A stretch of 64,000 nucleotides of DNA, taken from the NCBI RefSeq assembly GCF_014196925.1, contig NZ_JACIEN010000008.1, positions 124,001-188,000 of the forward strand, in the 5' to 3' direction. This stretch comes from Chelatococcus caeni (lineage in GTDB: Bacteria; Pseudomonadota; Alphaproteobacteria; Rhizobiales; Beijerinckiaceae). The translations under genes and the position numbers were made by a program. Of the stretch, positions 17,261 to 26,183 are shown in pieces (position 1 is the first letter of the stretch; each line of letters starts with the position of its first letter). The notes under the pieces are model-generated. The model had not been told where the DNA came from, did not search any database, and worked only from the letters and a program-made list of their open reading frames with translations.

Positions 17261-18841
17261 ATGACGATGGACCGCCGCACCCTTCTCAAGATCGCCGCCA
17301 CGGCCACCGCCGCCGCCTCCCTGATGCCGCGGGCCGCCCTCGCCCAGCAGGTCGACCCCTCCGCCCGCGGCCCGCAGACCCGCCCGCCCTTCGGCTTCGA
17401 GGATGTCGTTCGCCGCGCGCGCGATCTCGGCTCCCTGCCCTACGAGCGGCCGGCGAGCGCCGTGGCCGACGTGCTGGCCAAGCTCGACTTCGATGCCTAC
17501 CGCGACATCCGCTTCCGGCCGGACAAGGCCCTGCTCGCCCAGAGCGGCGGGCCCTTCCGCATGCAGCTTTTCCACCCCGGCTTCCTCTTCCGCCAGCCGG
17601 TGACGATCAACGTCATCCGCGAAGGCGTGCCGACGCCGGTGCCCTTCTCCGCCCAGATGTTCGACTACGGCCGCACCAAGCTCGACAAGCCGCTGCCGGT
17701 GAACACGGGCTTCGCGGGCTTTCGCCTGCACTATCCGCTCAACAACCCGAAGGTGCTCGACGAGGTCATCTCGTTCCTCGGCGCGAGCTATTTCCGCTTC
17801 CTCGGCCGCAACCAGCACTACGGGCTTTCGGCACGCGGGCTCGCGATCAACGCGGGCGGGGAGCCCGAGGAATTTCCCGTCTTCCGCGAGTTCTGGGTCG
17901 AGAACCCGGAGGCCGATGCCGAACGCGCCACGATCTACGCCCTGCTCGACAGCCCCTCGATCGCCGGCGCCTTCCAGTTCCACCTCTATCCCTCGGCGCA
18001 AAGCGTCCTCGACGTGACGGCGACGCTGTTCCCGCGCACCAGCATCCCGAAGCTCGGCATCGCGCCGCTGACCTCGATGTTCTTCTCGGGCGAGAACGAC
18101 CGCCACCTCGACACGGGCTACCGGCCGGAGCTGCATGATTCGGACGGCCTGCTCATCCATTCCGGCTCGGGCGAGTGGATCTGGCGACCGCTGCGCAATC
18201 CCACGCGGCCCTCCATCGCGGCTTTCGTCGAGAAGAACCCGCGCGGCTTCGGCCTGATGCAGCGCGACAGGCATTTCTCGCACTACCAGGATCTCGACCT
18301 CCACTACCAGACGCGTCCCAGCTACTGGATCGAGCCGCGCGGCGACTGGGGCGACGGCCATGTGGAGCTCATCGAGCTGCCCACCGGCGACGAGACGAAC
18401 GACAACATCGTCGCCGCATGGATCCCCCAGCAGGCGCCGGATCGCGGGCAGGAACTGACCTTCGGCTACCGCATCACCGCCCTCGACCGGGAGACGGAGA
18501 TGCACACCGGCGGCAAGGTGCTCAACACCTTCGTCACGGTGCCGAAGGCCCACGGCTCGAACGAGCCGGTGCCCGCGGGGGCGCGGCGCTATCTCGTCGA
18601 CTTCAACGGCGACGACCTGCCCTATTATCTCGGCGATCCGCAGCTGGTGCAGGTCGACGCCAGCCTCTCGGCCGGCCAGGTCACGCGCGCCTTCGTGCTG
18701 CCGAACCCGGCCATCGGCGGCTTCCGCGCCTCCATCGACATCGAGGTGCCGGAAGGCCAGACGGGCGACGTGCGCGCCTTCCTGCGCGCCGGCGACAAGG
18801 CGCTGACCGAGACCTGGATCTATCCCTGGTCGAGCCAGTAA
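17261..18841 (+). CDS. opgG: periplasmic glucan biosynthesis protein (OpgG/OpgD family)
   Basis: 526 residues. A twin-arginine signal (DRRTLLKIAATATAAASL, cleavage after ALAQ) exports the folded protein to the periplasm. The MdoG domain begins at FGFEDVVRRARDL and YRDIRFRP, with FHPGFLF, FLGASYFRFLGRNQHYGLSARGLAIN and FFSGEND in the beta-sandwich, and the C-terminal Ig-like part ends TWIYPWSSQ. The family acts on the backbone of osmoregulated periplasmic glucans. A Tat signal is more typical of OpgD than of Sec-exported OpgG, so the G/D choice is open. No opgH glucosyltransferase is next to it. Starts at 17261 and 17267 are both possible. Confidence 0.92.
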   Translation: MTMDRRTLLKIAATATAAASLMPRAALAQQVDPSARGPQTRPPFGFEDVVRRARDLGSLPYERPASAVADVLAKLDFDAYRDIRFRPDKALLAQSGGPFRMQLFHPGFLFRQPVTINVIREGVPTPVPFSAQMFDYGRTKLDKPLPVNTGFAGFRLHYPLNNPKVLDEVISFLGASYFRFLGRNQHYGLSARGLAINAGGEPEEFPVFREFWVENPEADAERATIYALLDSPSIAGAFQFHLYPSAQSVLDVTATLFPRTSIPKLGIAPLTSMFFSGENDRHLDTGYRPELHDSDGLLIHSGSGEWIWRPLRNPTRPSIAAFVEKNPRGFGLMQRDRHFSHYQDLDLHYQTRPSYWIEPRGDWGDGHVELIELPTGDETNDNIVAAWIPQQAPDRGQELTFGYRITALDRETEMHTGGKVLNTFVTVPKAHGSNEPVPAGARRYLVDFNGDDLPYYLGDPQLVQVDASLSAGQVTRAFVLPNPAIGGFRASIDIEVPEGQTGDVRAFLRAGDKALTETWIYPWSSQ

Positions 18842-18893
18842 GGGACTTTTTCGGGCGCTCTGGGAACCAACGAGCGTGAGCCGGGTGCACTAT

Positions 18894-19068
18894 CCCCCTC
18901 CCCCCTTGCGAAGGGGAGGGCCGGGGTTGGGGGCAGTGCCGCTGGCTGGTCACCTATCGTCGGTGCTGCCAAGGTCGGGACGATGGCCGGAGAATGACGG
19001 GCTGCCGCCTGCAGGCGGCACCGCCGCCCACCCCTAGCCCCTCCCCGCCACTTCGTGGGAGGAGGAGG
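18894..19068. repeat. paired inverted GC palindromes, repeat family B (composite element 1)
   Basis: A forward unit (18894-18933: CCCCTCCCCC-TTGCGAA-GGGGAGGG then CCGGGGTTGGGGG) and an inverted unit (19028-19068: CCACCCCTAGCCCCTCCCC ...) flank about 94 bases. The spacer contains GCCGCCTGCAGGCGGCACCGCC. A closely similar spacer motif occurs in composite element 2 at 35683-35855. The arrangement resembles REPIN/BIME elements: mobilisable pairs of palindromic units. Confidence 0.75.
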
Positions 19069-19097
19069 ACAGGCTGCTCCCTCGTCTCTGTCCGCGC

Positions 19098-19910
19098 TCA
19101 AGCCAGACCGGTCTTCCCGTCCCGCCACGGCTGCGGCGGCGGGCAGTCCGCCACTTCGCGCAGCATGGCGATGAAGGCCTCGGCGCCGTGGATGGCGCAG
19201 GCCTCGCCCTTCTCGCGGCTGGCGCTCGCGGCGTCGCCCATGGCGCCGGCCTCGTGCAGGTCCTGGCTCATCCAGCCGAAGGACGTCGCCGTCCCGATGC
19301 CGATGTGGCGATAGCGCTGCTCCATGGCGAGCGAGCGCGGCTCGAAGTTCTCGGCCTTGTCCATGCGCACGGTATCGGGCCGGAAGGCGAGCATCAGCGA
19401 GGTCTCCACCTCGCCCGCATGGATGCCGTGCCTCAGTTCGCGCGCGGCGAAGAGGTCGGGATAGCCGAAACGGTGCCAGGAGGCCGAGACCACCAGCATG
19501 TCGTGGGCAACGCGCAGCTCGCGGCCCACGATGTCGATGATGGCGACGTTGCCGCCGTGCGAGTTGACAATGACGAGCTTGCGGCAGCCGGCCCGGGCGA
19601 TGCTCTGACCGATCTCCGTCCAGGCCCGCATCGCCGTCTCGGCCGATAAAGTGAGCGTGCCCGGATAGGCGAGATGCTCGTTCGACTTGCCGACCGCCTG
19701 CACCGGCAGGAAGAGCACAGGCAGATCGTCGGGCAGCCGCCGCGCCACCGCGTCGAGATAGCCCTGCATGATATGGGTATCGACGCCGACCGGCAGGTGC
19801 GGGCCGTGCTGCTCGACAGCAGCGACCGGCAGCACGGCGATCGCCTCGCCCATGGGCAGCCGGCGGAAATCGTCGCTCGTCAGGTCGATCCAGTAGCGGG
19901 AGGGGAACAT
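19098..19910 (-). CDS. creatininase family amidohydrolase
   Basis: 270 residues with the binuclear metal-site motifs of the creatininase fold. These are EQHGPHLPVGVDT near residue 33, VNSHGGNVAI near 115 and HAGEVETSLML near 165. The family hydrolyses small cyclic or linear amides: creatinine to creatine, or deformylation in riboflavin/F420 and mycofactocin pathways. It precedes no creatinase or sarcosine oxidase, so creatinine itself is not assured. It is transcribed with, and after, the Rid-type gene, and away from the ABC importer/deaminase-like operon. A role in breaking down a nitrogen heterocycle imported by that transporter is an inference from context. Confidence 0.9.
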   Translation of the reverse strand: MFPSRYWIDLTSDDFRRLPMGEAIAVLPVAAVEQHGPHLPVGVDTHIMQGYLDAVARRLPDDLPVLFLPVQAVGKSNEHLAYPGTLTLSAETAMRAWTEIGQSIARAGCRKLVIVNSHGGNVAIIDIVGRELRVAHDMLVVSASWHRFGYPDLFAARELRHGIHAGEVETSLMLAFRPDTVRMDKAENFEPRSLAMEQRYRHIGIGTATSFGWMSQDLHEAGAMGDAASASREKGEACAIHGAEAFIAMLREVADCPPPQPWRDGKTGLA

Positions 19911-19948
19911 GGCGGCAGGTCCTCGGCTTGCGGAATGTCAGCCCGGCG

Positions 19949-20338
19949 TCAGCCCTTGGCGGCGGCGATGATCTCCACCTCCACCTTGAACTCCTCGCGC
20001 GTGAAGCCGGAGACGATCATCAGCGTTGAGGCCGGCGGCGGCTCGCGCACGAATCGGTCGCGCACCTCCATATAGGCCTTCATGAAGGCCCTGTCGGTGA
20101 CATAGGCGCTGATGCGCACGATGTCGCCGAAATCCATATCCGCCTCGGCCAGGATCGCGCCGATGGCGCGGAAGCACAGCTCGGCCTGGGCGCCGGCATC
20201 GTCCGGCACCTCGTCGTTGACGCTGATGCCGAGCTGGCCGGAAGCGAACAGCATGCGGCTGCCGGCCTGCACCTCGACGGCATGGCTGTAGCGGGCGAAG
20301 GGCGGGCGGACACCCGCCGGGCTAAGGGCCTTGTTCAT
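19949..20338 (-). CDS. RidA/YjgF superfamily protein lacking the catalytic arginine
   Basis: 129 residues of the trimeric RidA fold: FARYSHAVEVQAGSRMLFASGQLG in the first strands, then AELCFRAIGAILAEADMDFGDIVRISAYVTD and KVEVEIIAAAKG at the end. In true imine deaminases a PARS motif supplies the essential Arg (Arg105 of E. coli RidA). Here the aligned stretch is PPASTLMIV, with Ala in that place. This suggests a non-RidA subfamily (Rid4-7-like) without 2-aminoacrylate deaminase activity, perhaps acting on a pathway intermediate. It is 38 bases upstream of the creatininase gene and divergent from the ABC operon. Confidence 0.9.
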   Translation of the reverse strand: MNKALSPAGVRPPFARYSHAVEVQAGSRMLFASGQLGISVNDEVPDDAGAQAELCFRAIGAILAEADMDFGDIVRISAYVTDRAFMKAYMEVRDRFVREPPPASTLMIVSGFTREEFKVEVEIIAAAKG

Positions 20339-20566
20339 TCTTGTCCGTCCGTTGCTCGGAGACTTGCCACACCATCGCGGACGCGCCGCATCACGGCAAC
20401 GCCCGAATGGGAAGGGCGCCATGCGCCGGGCGGGACCGCCGCCTCGCCGTCCGGCACGGGTCTTGCCAGCGCCGTGCCCGGATCGCCGTTGAACCTTGCC
20501 AACCGGCGCGCTGGCATCGCACAACAGGCATCTTCGCTGGAAGGCTGCGCAAGAGGGAGGCAGCGC

Positions 20567-21571
20567 ATGATCGGTTCAAAGGCACTGGCGGCAGGTGTGA
20601 CGGCCTTGGCCATGCTCGCGGCAACGGGCGGCGCAGAGGCGCTCGACAAGGTACGCTTCGGCACCAACTGGGTCGCCCAGGCCGAGCACGGCGGCTACTA
20701 CCAGGCCCTCGTCGACGGCACCTACGAGAAATACGGCCTCGACGTCGAGATCGTCCCCGGCGGGCCGCAGTCCAACAACCGCATGCTGCTGCCGGTCGGC
20801 AAGCTCGACTTCTACATGGGCGGCAACATGATCCAGGCCTTCTCGGCCGTCCAGGAGAACATCCCGACCCTCATCGTCGCCGCCCATTTCCAGAAGGACC
20901 CGCAGGTCATCATCTCCCACCCCGGTATGGACAAGTGGGAGGACCTCAAGGGCGCCACGCTGCTGATCTCCAAGGAGGGCCTCGCCTCCTTCTACCAGTG
21001 GATGGTGACCCAGTACGGCTTCAACGAGAGCCAGGTCCGCCCCTACAACTACAACGCCGCCCCCTTCATCGCGGACAAGAAGGCGGGCCAGCAGGGCTAC
21101 CTCACCTCCGAGCCGCTCGCCGTCGAGCGCGAGGCCGGCTTCAAGCCCAACGTCTTCCTGCTCGCCGACTACGGCTTCTCGACCTATGCGACGACCGTCG
21201 AGACGCGCCGCGACCTCGTCGAGAAGAACCCCGATCTCGTGCAGCGCTTCGTCGATGCCTCGGCCATCGGCTGGTACAATTACCTCTACGGCGACAACGC
21301 CAAGGCCAACGAGGCCATCAAGCGCGACAACCCGGAGATGACCGACGAGCAGATCGCCTATTCCATCGCCAAGATGAAGGAATACGGCATCGTCGATTCG
21401 GGCGACGCGGCCGAGAAGGGCATCGGCGCGATGACCGATGAGCGCATGAAGGACTTCTTCGACAAGATGGTGAAGGCCGGCGTCGTGCCGGCGGACCTCG
21501 ACTACAAGAAGAGCTACACCCTTCAGTTCGTGAACAAGGGCGTTGGCCTCGACCTCAAGCCCAAGAATTGA
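20567..21571 (+). CDS. ABC importer substrate-binding protein (NMT1/THI5/SsuA family)
   Basis: 334 residues. A Sec signal peptide of about 24 residues ends in GGAEA. The mature part has VRFGTNWVAQAEHGGYYQAL, close to the start of ThiY/THI5-type proteins. VPGGPQSNNRMLLPVGKLDFYMGGNM is the typical second segment. In this family the pocket binds pyrimidines, aliphatic sulfonates, nitrate or similar small molecules. The neighbouring cytosine-deaminase-like enzyme argues for a pyrimidine-like or related N-heterocycle. A clear GGGAGG site precedes the ATG at 20567. First gene of the set 20567-26771. Confidence 0.92.
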   Translation: MIGSKALAAGVTALAMLAATGGAEALDKVRFGTNWVAQAEHGGYYQALVDGTYEKYGLDVEIVPGGPQSNNRMLLPVGKLDFYMGGNMIQAFSAVQENIPTLIVAAHFQKDPQVIISHPGMDKWEDLKGATLLISKEGLASFYQWMVTQYGFNESQVRPYNYNAAPFIADKKAGQQGYLTSEPLAVEREAGFKPNVFLLADYGFSTYATTVETRRDLVEKNPDLVQRFVDASAIGWYNYLYGDNAKANEAIKRDNPEMTDEQIAYSIAKMKEYGIVDSGDAAEKGIGAMTDERMKDFFDKMVKAGVVPADLDYKKSYTLQFVNKGVGLDLKPKN

Positions 21572-21739
21572 TCGGGACCTGAACCGACGGGAACAGGATG
21601 CGGCCGGGAAACCGGCAACGGCTCGCCCCGGGCGGTTGACGCGCCGGGGCGGGGAGTGCAAGCACTGACGCAATCGACGCCGAGACGAATGCGCGGCATG
21701 CCGCCCGGCGGCATGAGATCCAACGACGCTCGAGACCCA

Positions 21740-22546
21740 ATGACGCTCGCTTCGCTGTCGCCGACCCTCGCGGACCGGGAACCGGTCGTGTCCCTCAGCG
21801 GGGTCGGCAAGACGTTCTCCAACGGCACGGTGGCGCTCGAGAACCTCGATCTCGACGTCTTCCCGGGCGAGTTCCTGTCGCTGCTCGGGCCATCGGGCTG
21901 CGGCAAGTCGACGGCGCTGCGGCTGATGGCCGGCCTCGGCCGGGCGACGCGCGGCGAGGTCTCCATCGCCCGCCACGATCCCGGCGAGCACCGCGGCGAC
22001 ATCGGCTTCGTCTTTCAGGAGCCGACGCTCATGCCCTGGGCGACGGTGGCCGACAACGTCTGGCTGCCCCTGCGCCTCAAGGGCGTTTCCCGGGCGAAGG
22101 CGGATGCGGTGATCCGCGACAGCCTCGCGCTCGTCGGTCTCGCGAGCTTTGCCGGCGCCTATCCGCGCGAATTGTCCGGCGGCATGAAGATGCGCGTCTC
22201 CATCGCCCGCGCGCTGGCGACGAAGCCCTCCATCCTCCTGATGGACGAGCCCTTCGCGGCGCTCGACGAGATCACCCGCTTCAAGCTCAACGACGACCTC
22301 CTGCGCCTCAAGGCCGAGCTCGGCTGCACGGTCGTCTTCGTCACCCATTCAGTCTACGAGAGCGTCTACATGTCGAGCCGCATCGTGGTGATGGCGGCGC
22401 GCCCGGGCCGCGTCGTCTCGACGATCGACGTCGACGCGCCGATGCCGCGCAGCGAGAGCTTCCGCGCCACGCCGCGCTATGCCGAACTGTGCCGCGAGGC
22501 CTCGGCCGCCCTGCACGGCGCCATGGCGCCCGACGACCATCTCTAG
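21740..22546 (+). CDS. ABC importer ATP-binding subunit (SsuB/ThiZ type)
   Basis: 268 residues with all ABC ATPase motifs: Walker [11 protein letters not shown]-loop VFQEPTLMPW, signature LSGGMKMRVSIARAL, Walker B ILLMDEP followed by FAALDE, and the switch His in FVTHS. MPWATVADNVWLPL after the Q-loop is characteristic of the nitrate/sulfonate/pyrimidine importer class. An upstream in-frame ATG at 21656 exists, but the MTLASLSPTL start gives the usual length. It pairs with the permease that begins 11 bases downstream. Confidence 0.93.
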   Translation: MTLASLSPTLADREPVVSLSGVGKTFSNGTVALENLDLDVFPGEFLSLLGPSGCGKSTALRLMAGLGRATRGEVSIARHDPGEHRGDIGFVFQEPTLMPWATVADNVWLPLRLKGVSRAKADAVIRDSLALVGLASFAGAYPRELSGGMKMRVSIARALATKPSILLMDEPFAALDEITRFKLNDDLLRLKAELGCTVVFVTHSVYESVYMSSRIVVMAARPGRVVSTIDVDAPMPRSESFRATPRYAELCREASAALHGAMAPDDHL

Positions 22547-22556
22547 CAGGGCCACG

Positions 22557-23390
22557 ATGAGCGCCTCGACAGACGATACGCCCGCAACCTCCGGCCCCTC
22601 GCGCATGAATGCGGCGCGCCTCGCCGCCATCCTCCTGCCGGTCGCGATCCTCCTCCTCGCCGTCGCCGGCTGGGAGGCGGTGGTGCACCTCAACGAGATC
22701 CCGCCCTACATCCTGCCGGCGCCGTCGCAGATCGCGGCGACGCTCGTCAAGGACTGGCCGGTGCTGTTCGGCTCGCTGCTCGTGACGCTGCGCATCACCT
22801 TTCTCGCGCTGTTCGCCGCCGTCGTCGGGGGCGTCCTGCTCGCCATCCTCTTCGCCCAGTCGCGCTGGATCGAACTGTCCTTCTTCCCCTTCGCGGTGAT
22901 CCTGCAGGTGACGCCGATCGTCGCCATCGCGCCGCTGCTGCTCATCTATCTCGAGCCGGGCACCGCCGTGCTCGTCTGCGCCTTCCTCGTCGCCTTCTTC
23001 CCCATCCTGTCGAACACCGCGCTCGGGCTCGCCTCGGCGGATCACAACCTGCGCGACCTCTTCGACCTCTACGGCGCCTCGCGCTTCAAGCAGCTCGTCT
23101 ACCTGCGCCTGCCGGCCGCCCTGCCCTATTTCCTCGGCGGGCTGCGCATCGGCGGCGGGCTGGCGCTGATCGGCGCCATCGTCGCCGAGATCGCCGCCGG
23201 CACGGCGGGCCAGGGCTCGGGCCTTGCCTTCCGCATCATCGAATCGGGCTACCGGCTCAATATCCCGCGCATGTTCGCCGCGCTCTTCCTGATCTCGGTG
23301 GCGGGCATCCTCATCTTCCTCCTCTTCACGGCCCTCAGTCATCTCCTGCTGCACCGCTGGCACGAGAGCGCCCGCAAGCGGGAGGCCTGA
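22557..23390 (+). CDS. ABC importer permease subunit (BPD_transp_1)
   Basis: 277 residues with about six membrane helices. The first is around 22-43 and the BPD core spans about 80-265. The ATPase-coupling EAA-like loop lies near LFDLYGASRFKQLVYLRLPAALPYFLGGLRIG, the form expected for SsuC/ThiX permeases. It works with the ATPase at 21740 and the binding protein at 20567. Only one base separates its stop from the next start, so translational coupling with the amidohydrolase is likely. Confidence 0.92.
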   Translation: MSASTDDTPATSGPSRMNAARLAAILLPVAILLLAVAGWEAVVHLNEIPPYILPAPSQIAATLVKDWPVLFGSLLVTLRITFLALFAAVVGGVLLAILFAQSRWIELSFFPFAVILQVTPIVAIAPLLLIYLEPGTAVLVCAFLVAFFPILSNTALGLASADHNLRDLFDLYGASRFKQLVYLRLPAALPYFLGGLRIGGGLALIGAIVAEIAAGTAGQGSGLAFRIIESGYRLNIPRMFAALFLISVAGILIFLLFTALSHLLLHRWHESARKREA

Positions 23391-23391
23391 G

Positions 23392-24750
23392 GTGAGCCGC
23401 GGCTTCCTTCCGCTCCCCGACGCTCCGGCTTTCGTGCTCGCCGACGCCACGGTGCCGGCGGCGGTGCTGCCCGCGGCGGCCGTACGCAGCGCCGTCGAGG
23501 GGCTCGTGCGCTGCGACATCCACGTAGCCGACGGCCGCATCACGCGGATCGCTCCTGCCGGCGGCGAGGAGACGGCGCCCGCACCGGCGCGGGTCGACCT
23601 CGACGGCGGCATCGTCCTGCCGCGCCTCGTCGACGTGCACACCCATCTCGACAAGGGTCACATCTGGCCGCGCACGCCGAACCCCGACGGCAGCTTCATG
23701 GGCGCGCTCGACAGCGCCGGGCGGGATCGCATCGCCTTCTGGAGCGCCGAGGACGTCGCCGCCCGCATGGACTTCGCCCTGCGCTGCGCCCTCGCCCACG
23801 GCACGGGCGCCGTGCGCACGCATCTCGATTCGCTCGGGCCGCAGACCGCCATCTCCTGGCCGGTCTTCGCCGAGATGCGCGAGGCGTGGAAGGGGCGCAT
23901 CACCCTGCAGGCGACCGCACTCTTCACCTGCGACATCGTCACCGGCGACGAGCCGCAGTTCCGCGACATTGTCGCCACCGTCGCCCGTCATGGCGGCGTC
24001 CTCGGCGGCGTCACCTTCCTCGGGGCGGCACCCGATGCGGCGCTCGACCTTGCCCTCGACCGCATCTTCATGGCCGCCGCGGCCAACGGCCTCGACCTCG
24101 ACTTCCACGTCGACGAGAGCGACGCCCCCGAGGCGCGCAGCCTCGAGCGCATCGCCGACGCCGCCCTGCGCCACCGCTTCAAGGGCCGCATCCTCGCCGG
24201 CCATTGCTGCTCGCTCGCCCTGCAGAACGAAACCGATGCCGCGCGCGTTATCGACAAGCTGGGCGAAGCCGGCATTGCCGTGGTCTCGCTGCCGATGTGC
24301 AACATGTACCTCCAGGATCGCCGCCCGGGACGCACGCCACGCTGGCGCGGCGTCGCGCCCCTGCACGAGCTGAAGGCCGCCGGAGTGCCGGTGATGGTGG
24401 CGAGCGACAACACGCGCGATCCCTTCTACGCCTATGGCGACCTCGACATGGTCGAGGTCTTCCGCGAAGCGACGCGCATCGCCCATCTCGACCACAATGG
24501 CGACGACTGGATCGCGGCGGTGACGACGACGCCGGGCGACGTGATGCGCCTCGCCGACGCGGGCCGGCTCGCCGAGGGTGGCACGGCCGACCTTGTCGTG
24601 ACGCGGGCGCGCAGCTGGACGGAACTTCTGGCACGGCCGCAGGCGGACCGCGTGGTCGTCGTCGCCGGCCGGGCCATCGACGAGGCCTTGCCGGACTATC
24701 GCGAACTCGACCGGCTGGTCGCAGCGCAACGAGAGGGACAGGACCGATGA
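23392..24750 (+). CDS. cytosine-deaminase-like metal-dependent amidohydrolase
   Basis: 452 residues of the CodA branch of the amidohydrolase superfamily. The metal site begins with DVHTHLDKGH at about residue 82; further ligands are in FHVDES and AGHCCSLAL, and the late Asp in VASDNTRDPFYAYGD. This order matches E. coli cytosine deaminase (HIHLD, HCDE, SH, HDD). The activity would be hydrolytic deamination or ring opening of a pyrimidine-like compound; the exact substrate is open. It starts with GTG two bases after the permease stop and its own stop overlaps the next start in ATGA, so it is firmly part of the importer operon. Confidence 0.88.
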   Translation: MSRGFLPLPDAPAFVLADATVPAAVLPAAAVRSAVEGLVRCDIHVADGRITRIAPAGGEETAPAPARVDLDGGIVLPRLVDVHTHLDKGHIWPRTPNPDGSFMGALDSAGRDRIAFWSAEDVAARMDFALRCALAHGTGAVRTHLDSLGPQTAISWPVFAEMREAWKGRITLQATALFTCDIVTGDEPQFRDIVATVARHGGVLGGVTFLGAAPDAALDLALDRIFMAAAANGLDLDFHVDESDAPEARSLERIADAALRHRFKGRILAGHCCSLALQNETDAARVIDKLGEAGIAVVSLPMCNMYLQDRRPGRTPRWRGVAPLHELKAAGVPVMVASDNTRDPFYAYGDLDMVEVFREATRIAHLDHNGDDWIAAVTTTPGDVMRLADAGRLAEGGTADLVVTRARSWTELLARPQADRVVVVAGRAIDEALPDYRELDRLVAAQREGQDR

Positions 24751-26168
24751 CCCACCGCTACGACATCGAGGGGCTGAAGAGCCGCATCGAGGGCATCAAG
24801 ACCGAGGACAACCCGGCCCTCGTGCGCCAGAAGAGCCGCGACTTCTTCTGGTATTCGCCGACCCTCAAGCGCCAGCTCGAGAACGTCACCGGCGACATCC
24901 TCGTCTCGCCCGCGAGCGAGAGCGAGGTGCTGCGCGTGCTCGCCGCCGCCTACGAGCTCGGCATCCCGGTCACGCCGCGCGGCACCGGTACCGGCAACTA
25001 CGGCCAGGCCATGCCGCTCTCCGGCGGTATCGTCCTCGACATGTCGGGCATGGACAAGGTCAAGGAGATCAGCTCCGGGCGCCTCGTGGCCGAGCCCGGC
25101 GCCATGCTCGCCAAGATCGACCGGCAGACCCGCCCCCATTCCGGGCAGGAGCTGCGCCTCTTCCCGTCCACCTATGCCACCGCCTCTCTCGGCGGCTTCA
25201 TCGCCGGCGGCTCGGGCGGCGTCGGCTCCATCCGCTGGGGTGGCCTGCGCGATGCCGGCAACGTCCTCTCGCTCAAGGTCGCGACCATGGAGGCGAGCCC
25301 GCGCATCCTGACGCTCACGGGCGACGACCTGCACAAGGTGGCCCATGCCTACGGCACCAACGGCATCATCACGGAGGTCTCCGTGCCGCTGGCGCCGGCC
25401 TACACCTGGGTTGACCTCATCGTCGGCTTCGACACGCTGGCGGGGGCCGCGGCTTATGCCAATGCCCTCGGCGAGCAGGACGGGCTCCTCCTGAAGGAGC
25501 TCGCCGTCATCGCCGCGCCGGTGCCGCACGACGTCTTCCTGCGCCACCAGAAGTTCCTGCCGCGCGAGAAGCACATCGCCGTCGTCATGGTGGCGGAGCA
25601 CGCGCTCGACGCCACCCTCGCCTTCACCCGCCGCTTCGCCGGGGCGGAGGTGCTCTTCCGCCAGGACGTGATGAGCCCCGAGGAGCTGCGCGGCCTGCCG
25701 CCCGCCTTCGAGCTCGCCTGGAACCACACGACGCTGCGCGCCCTGCGCATCGACCCGAGCATCACCTATCTGCAGACGCTCTATCCCTTCCCGAACCAGC
25801 TCGGCCTCGTCGAGAAGGCCCACGAGCGCTTCGGCGACGAGGTGACGGCCCATCTCGAATTCGTCCGCTTCGACGGCAAGATCACCTGCTTCGGCCTGCC
25901 GCTCGTGCGCTTCACCAGCGAGGAGCGCCTCGACGAGATCATCCGCATCCACGAGGACATGGGCGTGCCGGTGTTCAATCCGCATCGCTACACGCTGGAG
26001 GAAGGCGGCATGAAGCAGACCGATGCCGTGCAGCTCGCCTTCAAGCGCGAGGCCGACCCGCGGGGCCTCCTCAACCCCGGCAAGATGATCGCCTGGGAGA
26101 ACCCGGACTACGACTACACGGCGGGCAAGACCTACCTCTTCCCGGGCCTCGCCGACCGCGCCGCCTGA
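24747..26168 (+). CDS. FAD-binding oxidase/dehydrogenase (GlcD/vanillyl-alcohol oxidase family)
   Basis: 473 residues. The FAD_binding_4 (PCMH) domain has TPRGTGTGNYGQAMPLSGGIVLDM around residue 75. The pyrophosphate-binding stretch LFPSTYATASLGGFIAGGSGGVGSIRWG follows near 140, and YGTNGIITEVSVPL closes the domain. The C-terminal half is the FAD-oxidase C domain and ends LLNPGKMIAWENPDYDY. Such enzymes oxidise hydroxy acids, alcohols or ring carbons. ATGA overlap with the amidohydrolase gene shows coupling, so it probably oxidises the product of that enzyme. Confidence 0.9.
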   Translation: MTHRYDIEGLKSRIEGIKTEDNPALVRQKSRDFFWYSPTLKRQLENVTGDILVSPASESEVLRVLAAAYELGIPVTPRGTGTGNYGQAMPLSGGIVLDMSGMDKVKEISSGRLVAEPGAMLAKIDRQTRPHSGQELRLFPSTYATASLGGFIAGGSGGVGSIRWGGLRDAGNVLSLKVATMEASPRILTLTGDDLHKVAHAYGTNGIITEVSVPLAPAYTWVDLIVGFDTLAGAAAYANALGEQDGLLLKELAVIAAPVPHDVFLRHQKFLPREKHIAVVMVAEHALDATLAFTRRFAGAEVLFRQDVMSPEELRGLPPAFELAWNHTTLRALRIDPSITYLQTLYPFPNQLGLVEKAHERFGDEVTAHLEFVRFDGKITCFGLPLVRFTSEERLDEIIRIHEDMGVPVFNPHRYTLEEGGMKQTDAVQLAFKREADPRGLLNPGKMIAWENPDYDYTAGKTYLFPGLADRAA

Positions 26169-26183
26169 CGCCGGGCGGCAGCG

